Below, piece after piece: positions 22,091 to 33,622 of a DNA stretch of 54,203 nt; the first letter of the stretch is position 1, and every line of letters starts with the position of its first letter. The translations under genes and the position numbers were made by a program. The DNA lies in NCBI GenBank assembly GCA_027575805.1, contig JANBPU010000059.1, positions 1 to 54,203 on the forward strand. Reading direction: 5' to 3'. This DNA is from Mycoemilia scoparia. Taxonomy: Eukaryota > Kickxellomycota > Kickxellomycetes > Kickxellales > Kickxellaceae. A model generated the notes under the pieces. It was not told the DNA's origin and searched no databases. It saw nothing but the letters and a program-made list of their open reading frames with translations.

Positions 22091-24492
22091 ATGGCCGAAG
22101 AGATTCCTCAGCTTGTCGATCTAGACCTGAATCCTGTTTCTAATAAGTCAGTACAAAAGTAAGATCAAATGTGCATACAAGATCTTTCTTAATATGTATC
22201 AATTAGTTCCAAACCAACTGAATTCTGTATGTTATATTATACAGCCATGAAGCCACCCAACAATCCGCTGCACAAGTTGATACCGCCTCCAATGATGTCG
22301 AAAATGAAGCTGGTTCAAAAAAGAGGATCCCGGCTACGATTCTGACTGGTTTTCTGGGATCTGGCAAAACTACGTTGCTGAACTATATACTCAATGAAAA
22401 TCATGGAAAACGAATTGCTGTGATAATGAATGAATTTGGCGATTGTGAGTATCGATTAATATAATGGTATTTTGGTATAACACCTTGATGAATATTTTTA
22501 ATAAACTTGATCATGGCGAAATATATAGCCCAAGGAGTTGACAAATCTTTGGTAACGAAGAATGACAAGGGAGATACGGTCGAGGAGTGGTTAGACCTGG
22601 ATAATGGGTGCCTATGTTGCACTGTAAAGTAAGTGCGACTTTTAATTATCTGGAGTGTTATTCAATTATTATATCACCAACTCCAAAGATTTCTCATTCC
22701 ATTTTATCAAAATGCCATAAAAATGTGTGCAGGGATAAAGGAATCAAGGCTATCGAGACCTTGATGGAGAAGCGCGGAAAGTTTGACTATATACTTCTTG
22801 AAACAACAGGTAATTCGAGCATGTCATTTGAGAATATTTATTAAGGCTATAAATCATTAAACCTCCTATCATCGAATGTGTATATTTCAATAGGTGTCGC
22901 CGACCCAGGTATATGTCTCCCGCTACTGGGAAATCTCATATTGTATGGTATAAAAAATGCACCTATTTATTAAGTGCTCTTGGGTGATTCAAATAGGAAG
23001 GATTGCTGGAATGTTTTGGACAAACGAGGAGTTCGATAGCGATATCTACCTTGATGGTATTGTGACACTAGTAGATGCCAAGAATTTTAAAAAGGTAAGT
23101 ATAAAATTTGTATCGAGATAGGGTTTAAGATGAATCATCCTTGCAGCTAACGCATGGTTAAATTTTCTTTTAAAAGGAACTTAATAAGCCAAACCACACA
23201 CGCGACAAAGATTCGCCAAGCGAAATACAAAAGTATGTTGTGATATTTTCTCGCACAAAAAAGTATGATATGATATGATATGATTACTTGTAAATATCTA
23301 TCTAAAAACCTGCTATTAAAATATGTAGTCAAATTGCTCTGGCTGATCGTATAATTATAAATAAGCTGGACCTTGTCAGTGAGGAACAACTACATAATGT
23401 TGAGGATATCATTAGGTAAGTATACCATTGTTATAATTTTACAAGGAAAAAATAATATAATATAAACTATAATAATAACACCAAAATCTATAGAAATATG
23501 AATCAGGTGGCTCAGATCAAAACTAGTATCTACTCAAAGTAAGTTGTTGATATAGAAAAGTTCAATATGAAATGTTCTGGTAGCAACCAGATAGTGAGAT
23601 TTCAGTAGCGATCAAGTATATGGTGGATAAAAATGCATCCTCAGATTTTGACTCAATCATCAGCCATTTCATACACAATTCCTGGGGTCTCTCACCTTTC
23701 TTTGTCTAAGGCTTTGTAAGCTCTGGTCAGATGGTAAATTATATAACAACACTCAATCTATTTTTGCAGGATTGATTTGGATTTCGTTTTGAGTATTGGA
23801 GCATACTCAGATCCATCAGCTTTGTTGATTTCAAAGATACAAGACCTAAAAGAAACGTCCAAAAAAGATACTAGTCGCCCAAATTCCACTGACTCTGTAA
23901 GGAATATCAAGCACATCGCTATAATACGTTTATCGAATATGGACTATAAAAAGAAACAATGTTTCATTAATTATCTAAACCTCTTTTTCAACGTGTATAG
24001 ACGATCAAAACCATATGTTTTGAATATCCCCCATCGCCAAATCCCAACACACCCAATAATGATAATAATGTCACAAACGTTGTCGAGTGGAACAAGATCG
24101 ATGAATGGATCCAAATATTATTGTGGGAAAACCAGATTCCAGGAACCACATCAGCCAATAATAATAATAATAATAATAATAATAGCAATGACCAGGAGCA
24201 GCAGCAGCAGCAACAACAACAACAACAACAAGAGTCAGAAGCCATGGAAATATTGAGAATAAAAGGAGTTCTCAAAGTCAAAAACTTTTTCGAAGTAGGT
24301 TCGCCACAGCCGTCAGATGACAGCCAGAGCCATATAATGGTCCAAGGAGTAAGAGAAATCTATGAAGCAACCAAAATTGATGCCAGCGTTACTCCATCCG
24401 ATCAACTCCCCAATAAGCTGATTCTTATCGGAAGAAACATGGACCATGAAGGTTTAAAGAATTCTTGGCTGACACTAATCTCTTCAAACTAG
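22091..24492 (+). CDS. ZNG1: CobW-family zinc metallochaperone GTPase (ZNG1/CBWD-like)
   Basis: Eleven exons: 22091-22158, 22245-22444, 22529-22628, 22733-22809, 22894-22908, 22997-23094, 23177-23232, 23329-23415, 23494-23538, 23770-23896 and 24001-24492 (1365 nt, 454 aa). Exon 5 is a 15-nt microexon (GVADP) joining LLETTG to GRIAGMFW. Walker A is GFLGSGKTT, the metal-binding motif GCLCC, and the guanine-specificity motif NKLD, all of the COG0523 GTPases. The C-terminal CobW_C region carries a poly-Asn then poly-Gln insertion (from about 24160 to 24230) between two conserved strands. ZNG1 proteins deliver zinc to methionine aminopeptidase 1. Here the N terminus reads [10 protein letters not shown] where homologues have a Cys-Pro-Glu-Leu type motif, so the docking motif may be degenerate (inference). 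Intron 9 is longer than its neighbours because it holds a dispersed repeat. Confidence 0.92.
23594..23720 (+). repeat. 125-bp dispersed repeat, copy 3, inside an intron
   Basis: Shares TGAGATTTCAGTAGCGATCAAG, ATCCTCAGATTTTGACTCAA, TCATCAGCCATTTCATACACA and TTTGTCTAAGGC with the copies near 7.7 and 49.5 kb. It sits inside intron 9 (23539-23769) of the CobW gene, which is 231 nt against about 80-120 nt for the other introns. Confidence 0.7.
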
Positions 24493-25210
24493 CATTTAAA
24501 AAAATTAAAGAACATGAAAATGTTTTTAAATATCATGGTTGACCAGACTTTATAACAAAATGTTCTAGAGCTAATGGCTTGTATTTGATATAATGCTGGC
24601 TACTAACATACACATCAACCATTTAAAGTTACTATCAAGTATACATGTAACTCAGATTCAAACAAACAAATTATATATACAACGACTATTACTACACACT
24701 AAACACAAATTGATTTTAGAACTGAAACATAGTTTTACTATTCCCCGAATAAACTGAAAATATACATTGCAGTAGTAATACGAATAATACGAATAATAAT
24801 AATAATAAAAGAAAGGGGAAATAGAAATTCTTGTTGCAGAGAAAATAGAATAGAAAAGGGTCAATGTATGAGAGCAGATCAGAGTATAAACATATCAACA
24901 TCAACAACATCGTCCTGAACTTGAAAATATATAAAAAGGTAGATAAACTTGAATTGGTAGTGGATAGAGAAAAATAAAAAACAGCAGAATATATAGTGGG
25001 ATGTAGCGTGGGAGAGAGAAACAACTAACAGGACCGAATTTAAAGGCCGATATAAAATAGTTTACTACTGACGACATGTGTGGAAATTATGGCTGTATGC
25101 GTATATAGTCAGATACGAAATGGTGCGGATGGTGAGATATTGCATAGTGCTTGAGTTGCTAATGGTGGAGGTGGTATCAAAGCCAACATCATTATCATCA
25201 TCGTTGGAAG

Positions 25211-25250
25211 TTACTATACATACATACATATATGTATGTATGTATAGTAA
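25211..25250. repeat. 40-bp perfect palindrome
   Basis: The left half TTACTATACATACATACATA is followed directly by its exact reverse complement, with no spacer. The bases just outside do not pair. It could form a hairpin or cruciform. The half-site is a CATA-type microsatellite, so it may have arisen by repeat inversion. Confidence 0.9.
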
Positions 25251-25503
25251 ATATAACAAAATGGGATGTCTGGCAGGCAGCATGCTTGGGAGATTGAAGT
25301 ATAAAATAGAATCGAGAGATGCTTGTTTGATGCATTGCACATCATGGAGTGGAATAAACATAATGCATGCATAATAGCGTTAAAGATCGTAGAATTCACA
25401 AATAAAGCTGGGTAATAGACGTAACAGCGCACACTTTGTCGACACGTATATATGGACCTAGGACTGTTTTTCTCTAATCTTGTTGTAATAACCAGGCAGG
25501 TCG

Positions 25504-25533
25504 TTTGGTTTGGTTTGGTTTGGTTTGGTTTGG
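25504..25533. repeat. GGTTT pentanucleotide array
   Basis: Six or so consecutive GGTTT units. It is isolated and too short for a telomere. Ordinary microsatellite. Confidence 0.8.
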
Positions 25534-25918
25534 GTCATTGATATAATATTATTGTGGCTGGATGATATATCATCAATTTATGGACCTGACATTCAAATAC
25601 TAGAAGTTCAATAAGTTTTCAAAGATATTGATGATATACCGCCAACAACAAAGAGCACAAATAAGCACGAGAGGGGCGTAAATTGATTTCATGAGGGGTT
25701 TCGGAGCAAGCTTTGGTCGTTAGATGCTGAATCATTGATAGGAAATACTTTATTCGCAGGCACACGTATCGAACTTGTTTTATATATATATATGATTGTA
25801 TATAGATCTGAAATTATTTTGGAATAACCCGTATCCCAAACTTTAAATATACAAATATATCTCTTGTGAAATCATTAAACATCATTTACAGCGATTCTTG
25901 TGTGTGTCTGGGTATATT

Positions 25919-28900
25919 TCAATTCGCAAATGTCGGTGGTGTTTGGTGGCTGTGGTGGTGGTGGTGATAGACACCACTACCCCCATCGTTGCTATTTCCC
26001 GTCGTACCTGGCTGGTTAAATCCAATATTTGGGTTTATAGATCCAGTAGTAACACTGGCATTGGTATGTCCTCCCATTTGACCAGATGGCTGTTGTTGTA
26101 ATGGTGGTTGTGGTGGTGGTGATTGGAATGGCAAAGAGACATTAGAATATGCCAACGGGCCTCTTGAATCGAAGCCTTGAACATGCATCTGTTGCTGATG
26201 CCCTTGTGGCTGTTGGTGGTGGTGAGGATGATGCAGCGAATCTGCTTGGGTCGTTGTCAAGTTCAAATGCTCACTGGTAACCATCATCCCCTGTCCTAAC
26301 ATCTGCGGGTGTGGTATTCTGTGCATGTATTGCGCACTGTTAGACATAGCAGCTCGATCGACCACCATACCAGCAGGCGAAAAGTTTAGTGGATAGTTGT
26401 TGTAAGTCGGGCCCATACCACCCATATACATGGGCACAAGATCTACAAAGATTAAAGGTAGCGAAGAGAAAAGTTGATTTTATACACCACGTTTGGCAAC
26501 ATTGTCTTATAGACAAGAGCATGAGATATCAGACGGCACTTACTTTCGTATGGATAGGATTGAATACTGAAAATGACAATAACAAACAAATATACAGACA
26601 CGGGTTAGACACATAAACATCAACAAACAGAAGCTGTTACTTTATACATCAAAAACTAATGTCTTTATACTTACTTTTGAGGACGTGGTCTTATAAACGT
26701 ATCGTCGCCCTTTACAAGGCTATGTCCCGGGCCAGTAACATTTTTAGCCAGCATACCCTTTGGACCCGTACAAACCTCGAATTCGACCTACAAGCAAACA
26801 AGCAGCAACAGCAACAACAAAAAAATATTGAATAAGCTCACTTAAAATCACTAATAAAAATATCACACATGTATGCACCTGTCTGTGCCCAACTGCCAAG
26901 ACAAAAAATCTTTGTGGAGGTTCGTGTAGTGAACAGGCAGAAAACTGCCAATCCTTCCATAATCATGTTTCCTTTTTAGGAAACTAGACCGAAAATGTGT
27001 CAGCGAGTGAGCATGTGAGTGAGTATCGATTAGGATTTGGGGAGAATAATATATGTGCGGATCGGTGAACGTGAGTGAGTGAGTGAGTGAACGAGATAGC
27101 TAGCATAAGCTTTGGTATTCTTATAACAAAGAAAGTTCCCAGAAAGCTTTTGTATAGTAGTAGTGCTGTTGTTATGTACAAGGAGGGAAGGAGGACCACC
27201 ACCCCATCATTTCTCCCTCACCCACACTTTCCATTTTTGGCCATTAGATAACCTAAACTATATGCGTAAATGTTACTATCTTCCCAGAACACGCACACAT
27301 ACACATTTTATATACAACATTCTCTTCTGATCTTTTCCTGCTTGTATGCGTGTGAATATGTATGTTATTAACACGTGCGCGAATTAAATAAACCAATATC
27401 ACACAATCGCCACATCGCGTTCACTTCTGCTTGTCTCTCTCTCTCTCTCTTGGTGAGTTTTTTTTACAGAAATTATAACCTTTTCTATATATGGGTGGCA
27501 ACTTTTGAAGGGTGCCTTTGATAGTCGGTGATAAATGGATGGCCACCATTTATTAGAAAATGGTCGGTCGCCCTTCAAAAACAATGGCCCCACATTTCCT
27601 TCGATTTGCCGTAGTATTTGTCGTTGATCGTCACACACATTCTTATTCACCCACTCAGATCCACATCCCGAAACACACTTTCTGACTAGATTCGTCGCCA
27701 CATTTTCTTGTATAAATATAAAAATGAAGGAATGTTGCTAGTAAATAAATCATGACACCGCCTACCTCTTCATCCTATAAAAGGCAATTAATTAAAAAAT
27801 AAATACCCCCGATATTAGGCAATTATTGCGTGAAATTGTAATAGCATTTTTTGGCATGTAGCCAATAATGTAAAATGCCGAGATACAGCATAATATAATC
27901 TAATATAAAACCAACGAGTTTGAACTGAACTGTTGGGATTTTAAAGGTATTCTGCATAGATAATACTTGCCTGGGCTAAACTTCGAAACTGGTTCCGACT
28001 TTTACTGATCGCAGTATAATGAACGAACACTAATAACAGGAATGGTAGTAGTAGTAGTAGTAGTAGTAGTAATTATTATTATTATTGTGTTTTTGTGGGA
28101 GCATTGACCAGGCATCATATTATTTGTGTGTATGTGTATTGGATATATATGGTAGAATATTTGTATATAAACAAGTATGAGGTAGCCAAATAAGGTGTGA
28201 TTAGTCACGAGGCTAGTACATTATTAACAGTCGCACAGCACAATCAAGGACAGTCAAAGGGATATGATGCTGATACGCTCATGATCTGCTGACATACTGT
28301 TGTGGCTATGATAGTTGGTTCTGAAAGACTAACTGGTAAGTGATTGATTGGAATCATAGGGACAAAGAAAGAGGAACAAATACGCCAGGGCAATTGCAAA
28401 AGGCCTGTGATGTTTATGCAACGAAAAGGTGTGGGGTATCAGCAACATCAGAGCCAAATAGGGAGGCTTTTTGCTTTCCAAGTCACAATCCATTTCTGCT
28501 GGGATAACGAGCACAGAGATAGGAAGGGAGGAAGAGCTTGTCAGGTGGCGTGTGTGCTGCCTCTCTTTTCCCAGTATATTGCAAAGTCAAGTATGATATC
28601 ACCATCAGCAATAATACTCTCACTCTCTCTCTCTTGCTGTTTGGAAAAATGTGTGCCAGGATGGAAACGAGACGTATGAGTGAATGCGAATGATTGGGTC
28701 AAGGCAAAATATAAAAATAAGATTTGTTTGGACTATATCCCACAGCAATGGTGATGAGGTTAACCAAAACGAGGGAAGATGAGATGGATGAAACCTTTTT
28801 GTTGGGATAGGATAGTGAGAGATATAAAAGAACAATGGCGAGGTTATCCAATATAAGGCGCACCCGTGTCTGCACACATACACATGTCAGGAAAACTTGG

Positions 28901-29111
28901 GGATAGTGGCGATGAGAATGATATGTGGGAGGTGTGTGTGAAAATAAGGTAAGGAAAGAAGAGAGGAAAATCCAAGCCTAGAAGCCAAAACAACTACGAC
29001 TGACTGTCACTTACCATCACCATTTTCTTTGCCTTCATTAGGTATAATGAAGCCGAAACCTTTTTGGCTATTAAAGAACTTTACACGGCCACTGATCCTG
29101 CTGCTGCTCAT
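25919..29111 (-). CDS. Cold-shock-domain RNA-binding protein with Gln/His/Pro-rich tail
   Basis: Minus-strand exons 29015-29111, 27971-28029, 27766-27774, 26675-26787, 26544-26566 and 25919-26442 (825 nt) give 274 aa. Joined, the exons rebuild one cold-shock domain over residues 6-80: GRVKFFNSQKGFGFI (RNP1), VFVHYTAI (RNP2), QFRSLAQ, DEE, VEFEVCTGPKGMLAKNVTGPG. Exon 3 is only 9 nt (DEE) and is supported by the domain reading through it. Intron 2 starts GCAAGT, so it is a GC-AG intron. Introns 1 and 3 are nearly 1 kb each, far longer than others here, and intron 3 holds a MITE. The tail has Met/Asn/Gly-rich, then His/Gln/Pro-rich and poly-His stretches and looks disordered. The domain binds single-stranded RNA or DNA; Y-box-like roles in mRNA handling are likely. 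Confidence 0.88.
27493..27590. mobile_element. MITE-like element in intron 3 of the cold-shock gene
   Basis: Ends GGGTGGCAACTTTTGAAGGG and CCCTTCAAAAACAATGGCCC are inverted repeats with the family's TTTTGAAGGG motif. The interior (AAATGGATGGCCACCATTTAT) is itself near-palindromic and unlike subfamilies A and B. No clear target-site duplication. Confidence 0.6.
28045..28086. repeat. TAG then ATT trinucleotide array
   Basis: Uninterrupted GTA/TAG units followed by ATT units, inside intron 1 of the cold-shock gene, just upstream of the acceptor of exon 2 on the minus strand. Confidence 0.8.
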
Positions 29112-30649
29112 GGTAATAATATCGATACAGTGGTAGTAACTGTAGCTGTATAATATTTGCTCTGGTACTAGAAATTATCGTTAAAAGTTGTGTGGAGATA
29201 AAAAGGCACAGTCAAATAGTGTATATCTGCGACAATGTGCCAGCTATTTGAACCTGCGTCTTCCAAGTGCTAGTGGTAATGCTAATTATACGTCTCAGTG
29301 CAAGGATATGTGGATTTATACCAGGAGAGGGCTGTAGAAGCAACCGTACTACTAAAGGAGAAAAAGAAAGAGTGTATGTAGAATAATAAATGCAGAAAAC
29401 CAATGGATTTAAAGCTCAACACAGCAACTAAAGAGAGAGAGATAGAGAGAGAGAGAGTCGATTGCCTTACCAGGATGTGGAGGCTGCTACTGCAAAGCGG
29501 GAAACAGCTACCAACTCTGTGTGTGAACTTTAAGGGTATTATGAAGAAAGAGACAGAGCAAGCCAGAGAGAGTGATAATTGAAAAAGGAAATAATCCAGA
29601 GAGGGAGAATAGTAATGGTGAAAGTATTGAGGGCTAGCGGTAATATTCAAATATAAAAAACAAGAAATAAAACAAGATGAAAGACAACCAAGAATAAAAC
29701 CAACAGATGATGAAAATTAAAGAACAGAGAGAGAAAAGATAAAGGAGTGGAAAAGAGATACTTGAAGACTCATAGGGAAGGTGTCAGCAAAGCAAGAAAG
29801 CAAGCAGACAAGCAAGAAATGAATGAATGGACGACTGACTGGCTGATCGAATGAATGAAGCCGAGGTTGGCGTGGTGATGGCTGAAAAATAAAGAAAAAA
29901 GATATACGTGCGTGAATGAGAGAGTGCGTGCTTATGATGCGATGCAAGAAGAGATAAAACCCTGTGAGACTTCATTAATAGCTGGTGGGGGGAGAGTATC
30001 TCTGCGTGTGCGTAAACCTGGAAATATAATTTCTCATTATTATAGGTTATTTGCTGTCTGAGCCCAGAGTATGTATCGTCTTGATGATTTATTGTTTTGC
30101 TTGCTTGAATCGTTTTACTTTTATAGATACTGGTCGTATTAATGTATAGTCTAGATTCAGCATTCTAACTACAAAACCTTGTAGTCCACAAACCATCGCC
30201 AGTGTTTCTACAAGGTTTGATGGAGGCCAAGTTTACAAGCCACATAAACCCATCCTCTCCCATTGAATATAGCAAATAACTACCTTGTCTTGACTTGTGC
30301 AAACACACAATTACTATAAATGATGTTGACACTTTTATTGCCTTGCCTAATCCTATATCCAAAATAAATGTATGTACAAATACAGCATAAGCGTATTGAG
30401 TATAGCGGGCCTGCATGTGCTTCAGTGAAGCTGTCAAAAGTCTTGTCCTTTCGAATCAATCAGACTTTAACTTGACACAGCAGTCCCAACCATTTGAGGC
30501 CATTGCTGCTTTTGTTTCTCCTGTTGGCAGGCCACTTTCCAAACATTTTTTCTTTGCTCATCATCTACCATTTTTGGAATCTTATACCATACAACCTGGA
30601 TATCGTGGCTGAGACAGGGAAAATCAAGCTTTTTTATTGCTTTCCCCTC

Positions 30650-30687
<38 letters not shown>

Positions 30688-31575
30688 TCATCATCATCAT
30701 CACAGTCATTATCACATTTATTTATCACAAATATTGTTGGAGCCGAAAATATTTTATTTGGGGGTGCCGCAATTTACAAGATAGAATTTCATTAGGTTGT
30801 TAATTAATATAGAAATATAAAGACCATCAAAGATAAATGGTCAAATTTTTTCGTTTTAATTTATCCATACAAGTTCAGTTGCATTACAACAGGGGCCTCT
30901 ATCGTATTGTGCTTGTCTTGCAGTCGCAACACAGTCTTCTCTCTCTGGCCCCTTTCGCTTGTTTCCTGTGCAATTTTTTATAATCTAAATGTTTTTGGTA
31001 TCCGCTATGTTTATTCTAATGCTGTGAGGATCTTTCATAAAACCCCTATCTATACTTACTTTCATCAATTGGCTGTTTTATGTCCGTGATCCGTTTGTAA
31101 TGCAATTGGTATGGCTTATTTTTAAAACCCAAAATCAGTACTTGTTTATTTACTACCCTTCTTCTTCAGTCAAGATTGATATCTTGTTTCATTCAGTATA
31201 GTATCACACAGTTTGTTGGATGGTGAGAGAAAGAGCGTTGGGGAATGTCGCTTCTGTAGATCACTTACGAACATCGATGTTTAGATAAGCTTTGTTCGAT
31301 CTGAATGGTTTGATAGACTCACGGCCACATAGTACACAGGCGATCATAATGTTCGAGGAGGGTTTGCTGTTTGACGCAGGCCGAGAACAATATAAATAAA
31401 CCGGTTATAAGGAAAGTAGCAAAAGATGTTACAACTGTAATAGGATCATATTTATATAACCAATAATGAAAACTGTTTTAAAACAACAACTACAAGAACT
31501 ACTACTATAAAGACAATAACCATATTAATACCTGGTATGTATGTTATGTGCTTTTCATGTGTGTCTCTACTGACA

Positions 31576-31618
<43 letters not shown>

Positions 31619-31686
31619 AAAGCAAGCTGGGTGTGGGAAATAAGAGAAATTTCAATATTGATTGTTAATCGATAAAGTGTGTATTA
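29112..31686. other. Spacer upstream of the cold-shock gene
   Basis: About 2.6 kb between the start of the cold-shock gene and the end of the RPEL gene, both on the minus strand. The part next to 29111 is the presumed promoter, rich in GA/TC runs. Microsatellites: (TC)n with CAT repeats near 30655-30700 and GATA/GACA units at 31576-31618. I see no gene. Confidence 0.5.
31576..31618. repeat. Compound GATA/GACA microsatellite
   Basis: Four GATA units then about six GACA units, just 3' of the RPEL gene stop (minus strand). Confidence 0.85.
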
Positions 31687-32368
31687 TTAAAGGACATTGC
31701 GTTCGACTAGCTCTTCAACGGTAGGGCGTTGCTGAATCTTTCGATTCAAACCCAACTTCTTTTGTTTTAATTCAAGTTCGGCACAAGTAGATTGTAAATT
31801 TGAATCGACAGCGTTTGTATCTAAATAATAATGTCACAGCAATAAAAAGCATTATCATTAGTACCCAGGTAGGTGTATCTATATATCCATCCATGCATAG
31901 AAGCACATTCGTTGCACATAGAGCAACCAAAGATACCTTAAAATTGTCAGTGAGCGACTACTTACACTTAAGAATATTTTGCTCGACCAGTTCCTCGGCC
32001 TTGGGTCTATTTTCCAAAACATGGCCTAGCTTGTCGGATAAAATCTGGCGCTCGAGCATTTCTTTTTGCTCAACGATGCTTGGTGATACCGACTGATCCT
32101 TTAGGATCCCACTCTGCTCCAATTTTTCGCGGGATGGTCGAAGAGGGCCAAGCTTACGGTCCAACTTGTCCTGCAGTCTGCTGCGTTCGAGCTGATACCT
32201 GGTTTCCTGGAGAGCTGGAGCCACAGTGGTATCCTTGAGGATATTGCGGTCCTCAAGTGCCTCTGGTGAAGGGCGGTTTTGGATTAGGTTCTCGACCTTG
32301 TTGGCTATTTCAGCACGTTCCATGGAAGGCTTGTTGTTGGCGACTTCTTCCTGTGGGGTATGGGCCAT
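31687..32368 (-). CDS. RPEL-repeat protein, four repeats (actin-binding family)
   Basis: Minus-strand exons 31966-32368 and 31687-31820 (537 nt) give 178 aa. Four RPEL motifs have Arg-Pro at residues 32, 77, 121 and 166: NRPSPEALEDRNILK, LRPSREKLEQSGILK, NRPKAEELVEQNILK and QRPTVEELVERNVL. The spacing is a regular 44-45 residues, and charged helical linkers (QKEMLERQILSDKLG) fill the gaps. The protein ends directly after the fourth repeat. The donor was set at GTAAGT (31965) to keep frame into exon 2. RPEL motifs bind G-actin in the animal MRTF and Phactr families. No SAP, PP1-binding or other domain is present, so this small all-RPEL protein may simply bind or buffer actin (inference). Confidence 0.88.
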
Positions 32369-33622
32369 TGTGTTGTGCTATGGGTATATCAAAATTGGCT
32401 GGTTTAGATATATGAGATATACCGGCTGGTGAGTGTAGTAGTAGTAGTAGTAGTAGTTATCAGAGGAAGAATACAAAATACAGGGTGAAGGTTGATGGCG
32501 AGACTTAAAACACACAGATGAATGCAAGGAGGACAAGAGGTCTAATATTTATATTACTCTCAGCAATACAATGACTTGGGCCAGGATCTTACAGGCGCTT
32601 TAGTTAGTCGTGTGGCCAAAGCCACACCTCCACCACTTCTGTCACAGGATGAGGGGGTGAGAGTGGTGGTCATAATGAGAGAGCGTCATCGATCAGGACG
32701 TGCAAGCAAATGACATTGAGGCAATGCACGTGCTTTGTGAATGCTCTTTACTCACCTCACCAAACACATGCACACACACATAGCGGCAGCAACAACAAAA
32801 ATATGCTAGTTATTCCGCAGTGTATTGTGTTTTGGTGCTATCCATACAGCCATCAAAGCTTATTTTGTTATTTGTGACTCTTTGGGGGTTCGTATCCGGT
32901 TGGCGTAATGGTAGTAACGATGGCTGTTTATTTGGTCGCATTTGGCGTGTCATTGTAGTCTTTTAGTAGCAATAGCTGACTGCTGTTAAAAGCAGTCGAT
33001 GGAAACACAAGCAAAACCGCCAAAGAGTTCTTTACTAATATTCTATCTAAAACCCTTGTGGCAAGAGAGATGGTAGTAGGGCTTTGTAGGTGATGACCCT
33101 AGCCCCAAAATAATGGCTGTAACACATGTATGCGCTCAAAGCTTCCAAAGAAGCTTTGATTAAAGCATTGTTTTAATCTTATACTTTATTTTCTACTAAT
33201 AATATACAACTAAGGGCTTCAGTAAACAGATTATGCTACTAAAGTAACCCAACCTTAAACTCTGTACTAATCCAAAATAGCTTTGTTAACTGCCATCAAG
33301 CCATGCTTGTGGATGTGGATAATACGATCCCTTAGCCACTTCTTTTATCTTTGTTTTTTTTTCATGTACACCTTTAGTAGTACTTTGTTATATATTGTAC
33401 TAACATATACTACAAAGGTATTAGAGTGCTATTTTTGATAATTATAAATTCTAGCAAAGGCATACAAGGTAGTTATAAAGTGATAATCCCATAACAAATC
33501 CAGTGGTCATTAAAAAGTGTTACTATCACTTTTGATTACATCACAAAGCACAGTATGCTATTAAAACATAATATAATATAATATAATATAACATAACATA
33601 ATATACATTGCTTGAGAGAAAA
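32369..33622. promoter_or_regulatory. Divergent spacer between RPEL and NSE2 genes
   Basis: About 1.25 kb separating two start codons pointing apart. It contains TAG repeats near 32440, a CTTTGTAGGT-type A+T-rich tract and TAATA repeats at 33569-33605. No gene seen. Confidence 0.5.

Larger units (their letters stand above)
24493..25918. other. Convergent spacer between CobW and cold-shock genes
   Basis: About 1.4 kb between two gene ends. It holds AAT-type repeats near 24780, a 40-bp perfect palindrome (25211-25250), a GGTTT pentanucleotide array (25504-25533) and a (TA)n run near 25780. No gene supported. Confidence 0.55.

Noticed and set aside
23147..23155. CTAACGCAT as an extra small exon of the CobW gene
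   Set aside because: With its only usable donor the next exon would read into a stop; direct joining of 23094 to 23177 keeps frame.
24160..24235. AAT and CAG/CAA runs as a non-coding microsatellite
   Set aside because: They lie in frame within the last CobW exon and encode Asn and Gln tracts between conserved strands.
25504..25533. GGTTT array as telomeric repeat
   Set aside because: Only about six units, internal, and not a known fungal telomere word.
32880..32925. GGTTCGTATCC followed by GGTTGGCGTAATGGTAG as a tRNA gene
   Set aside because: The A- and B-box-like words are in the wrong order and no acceptor stem pairs around them.
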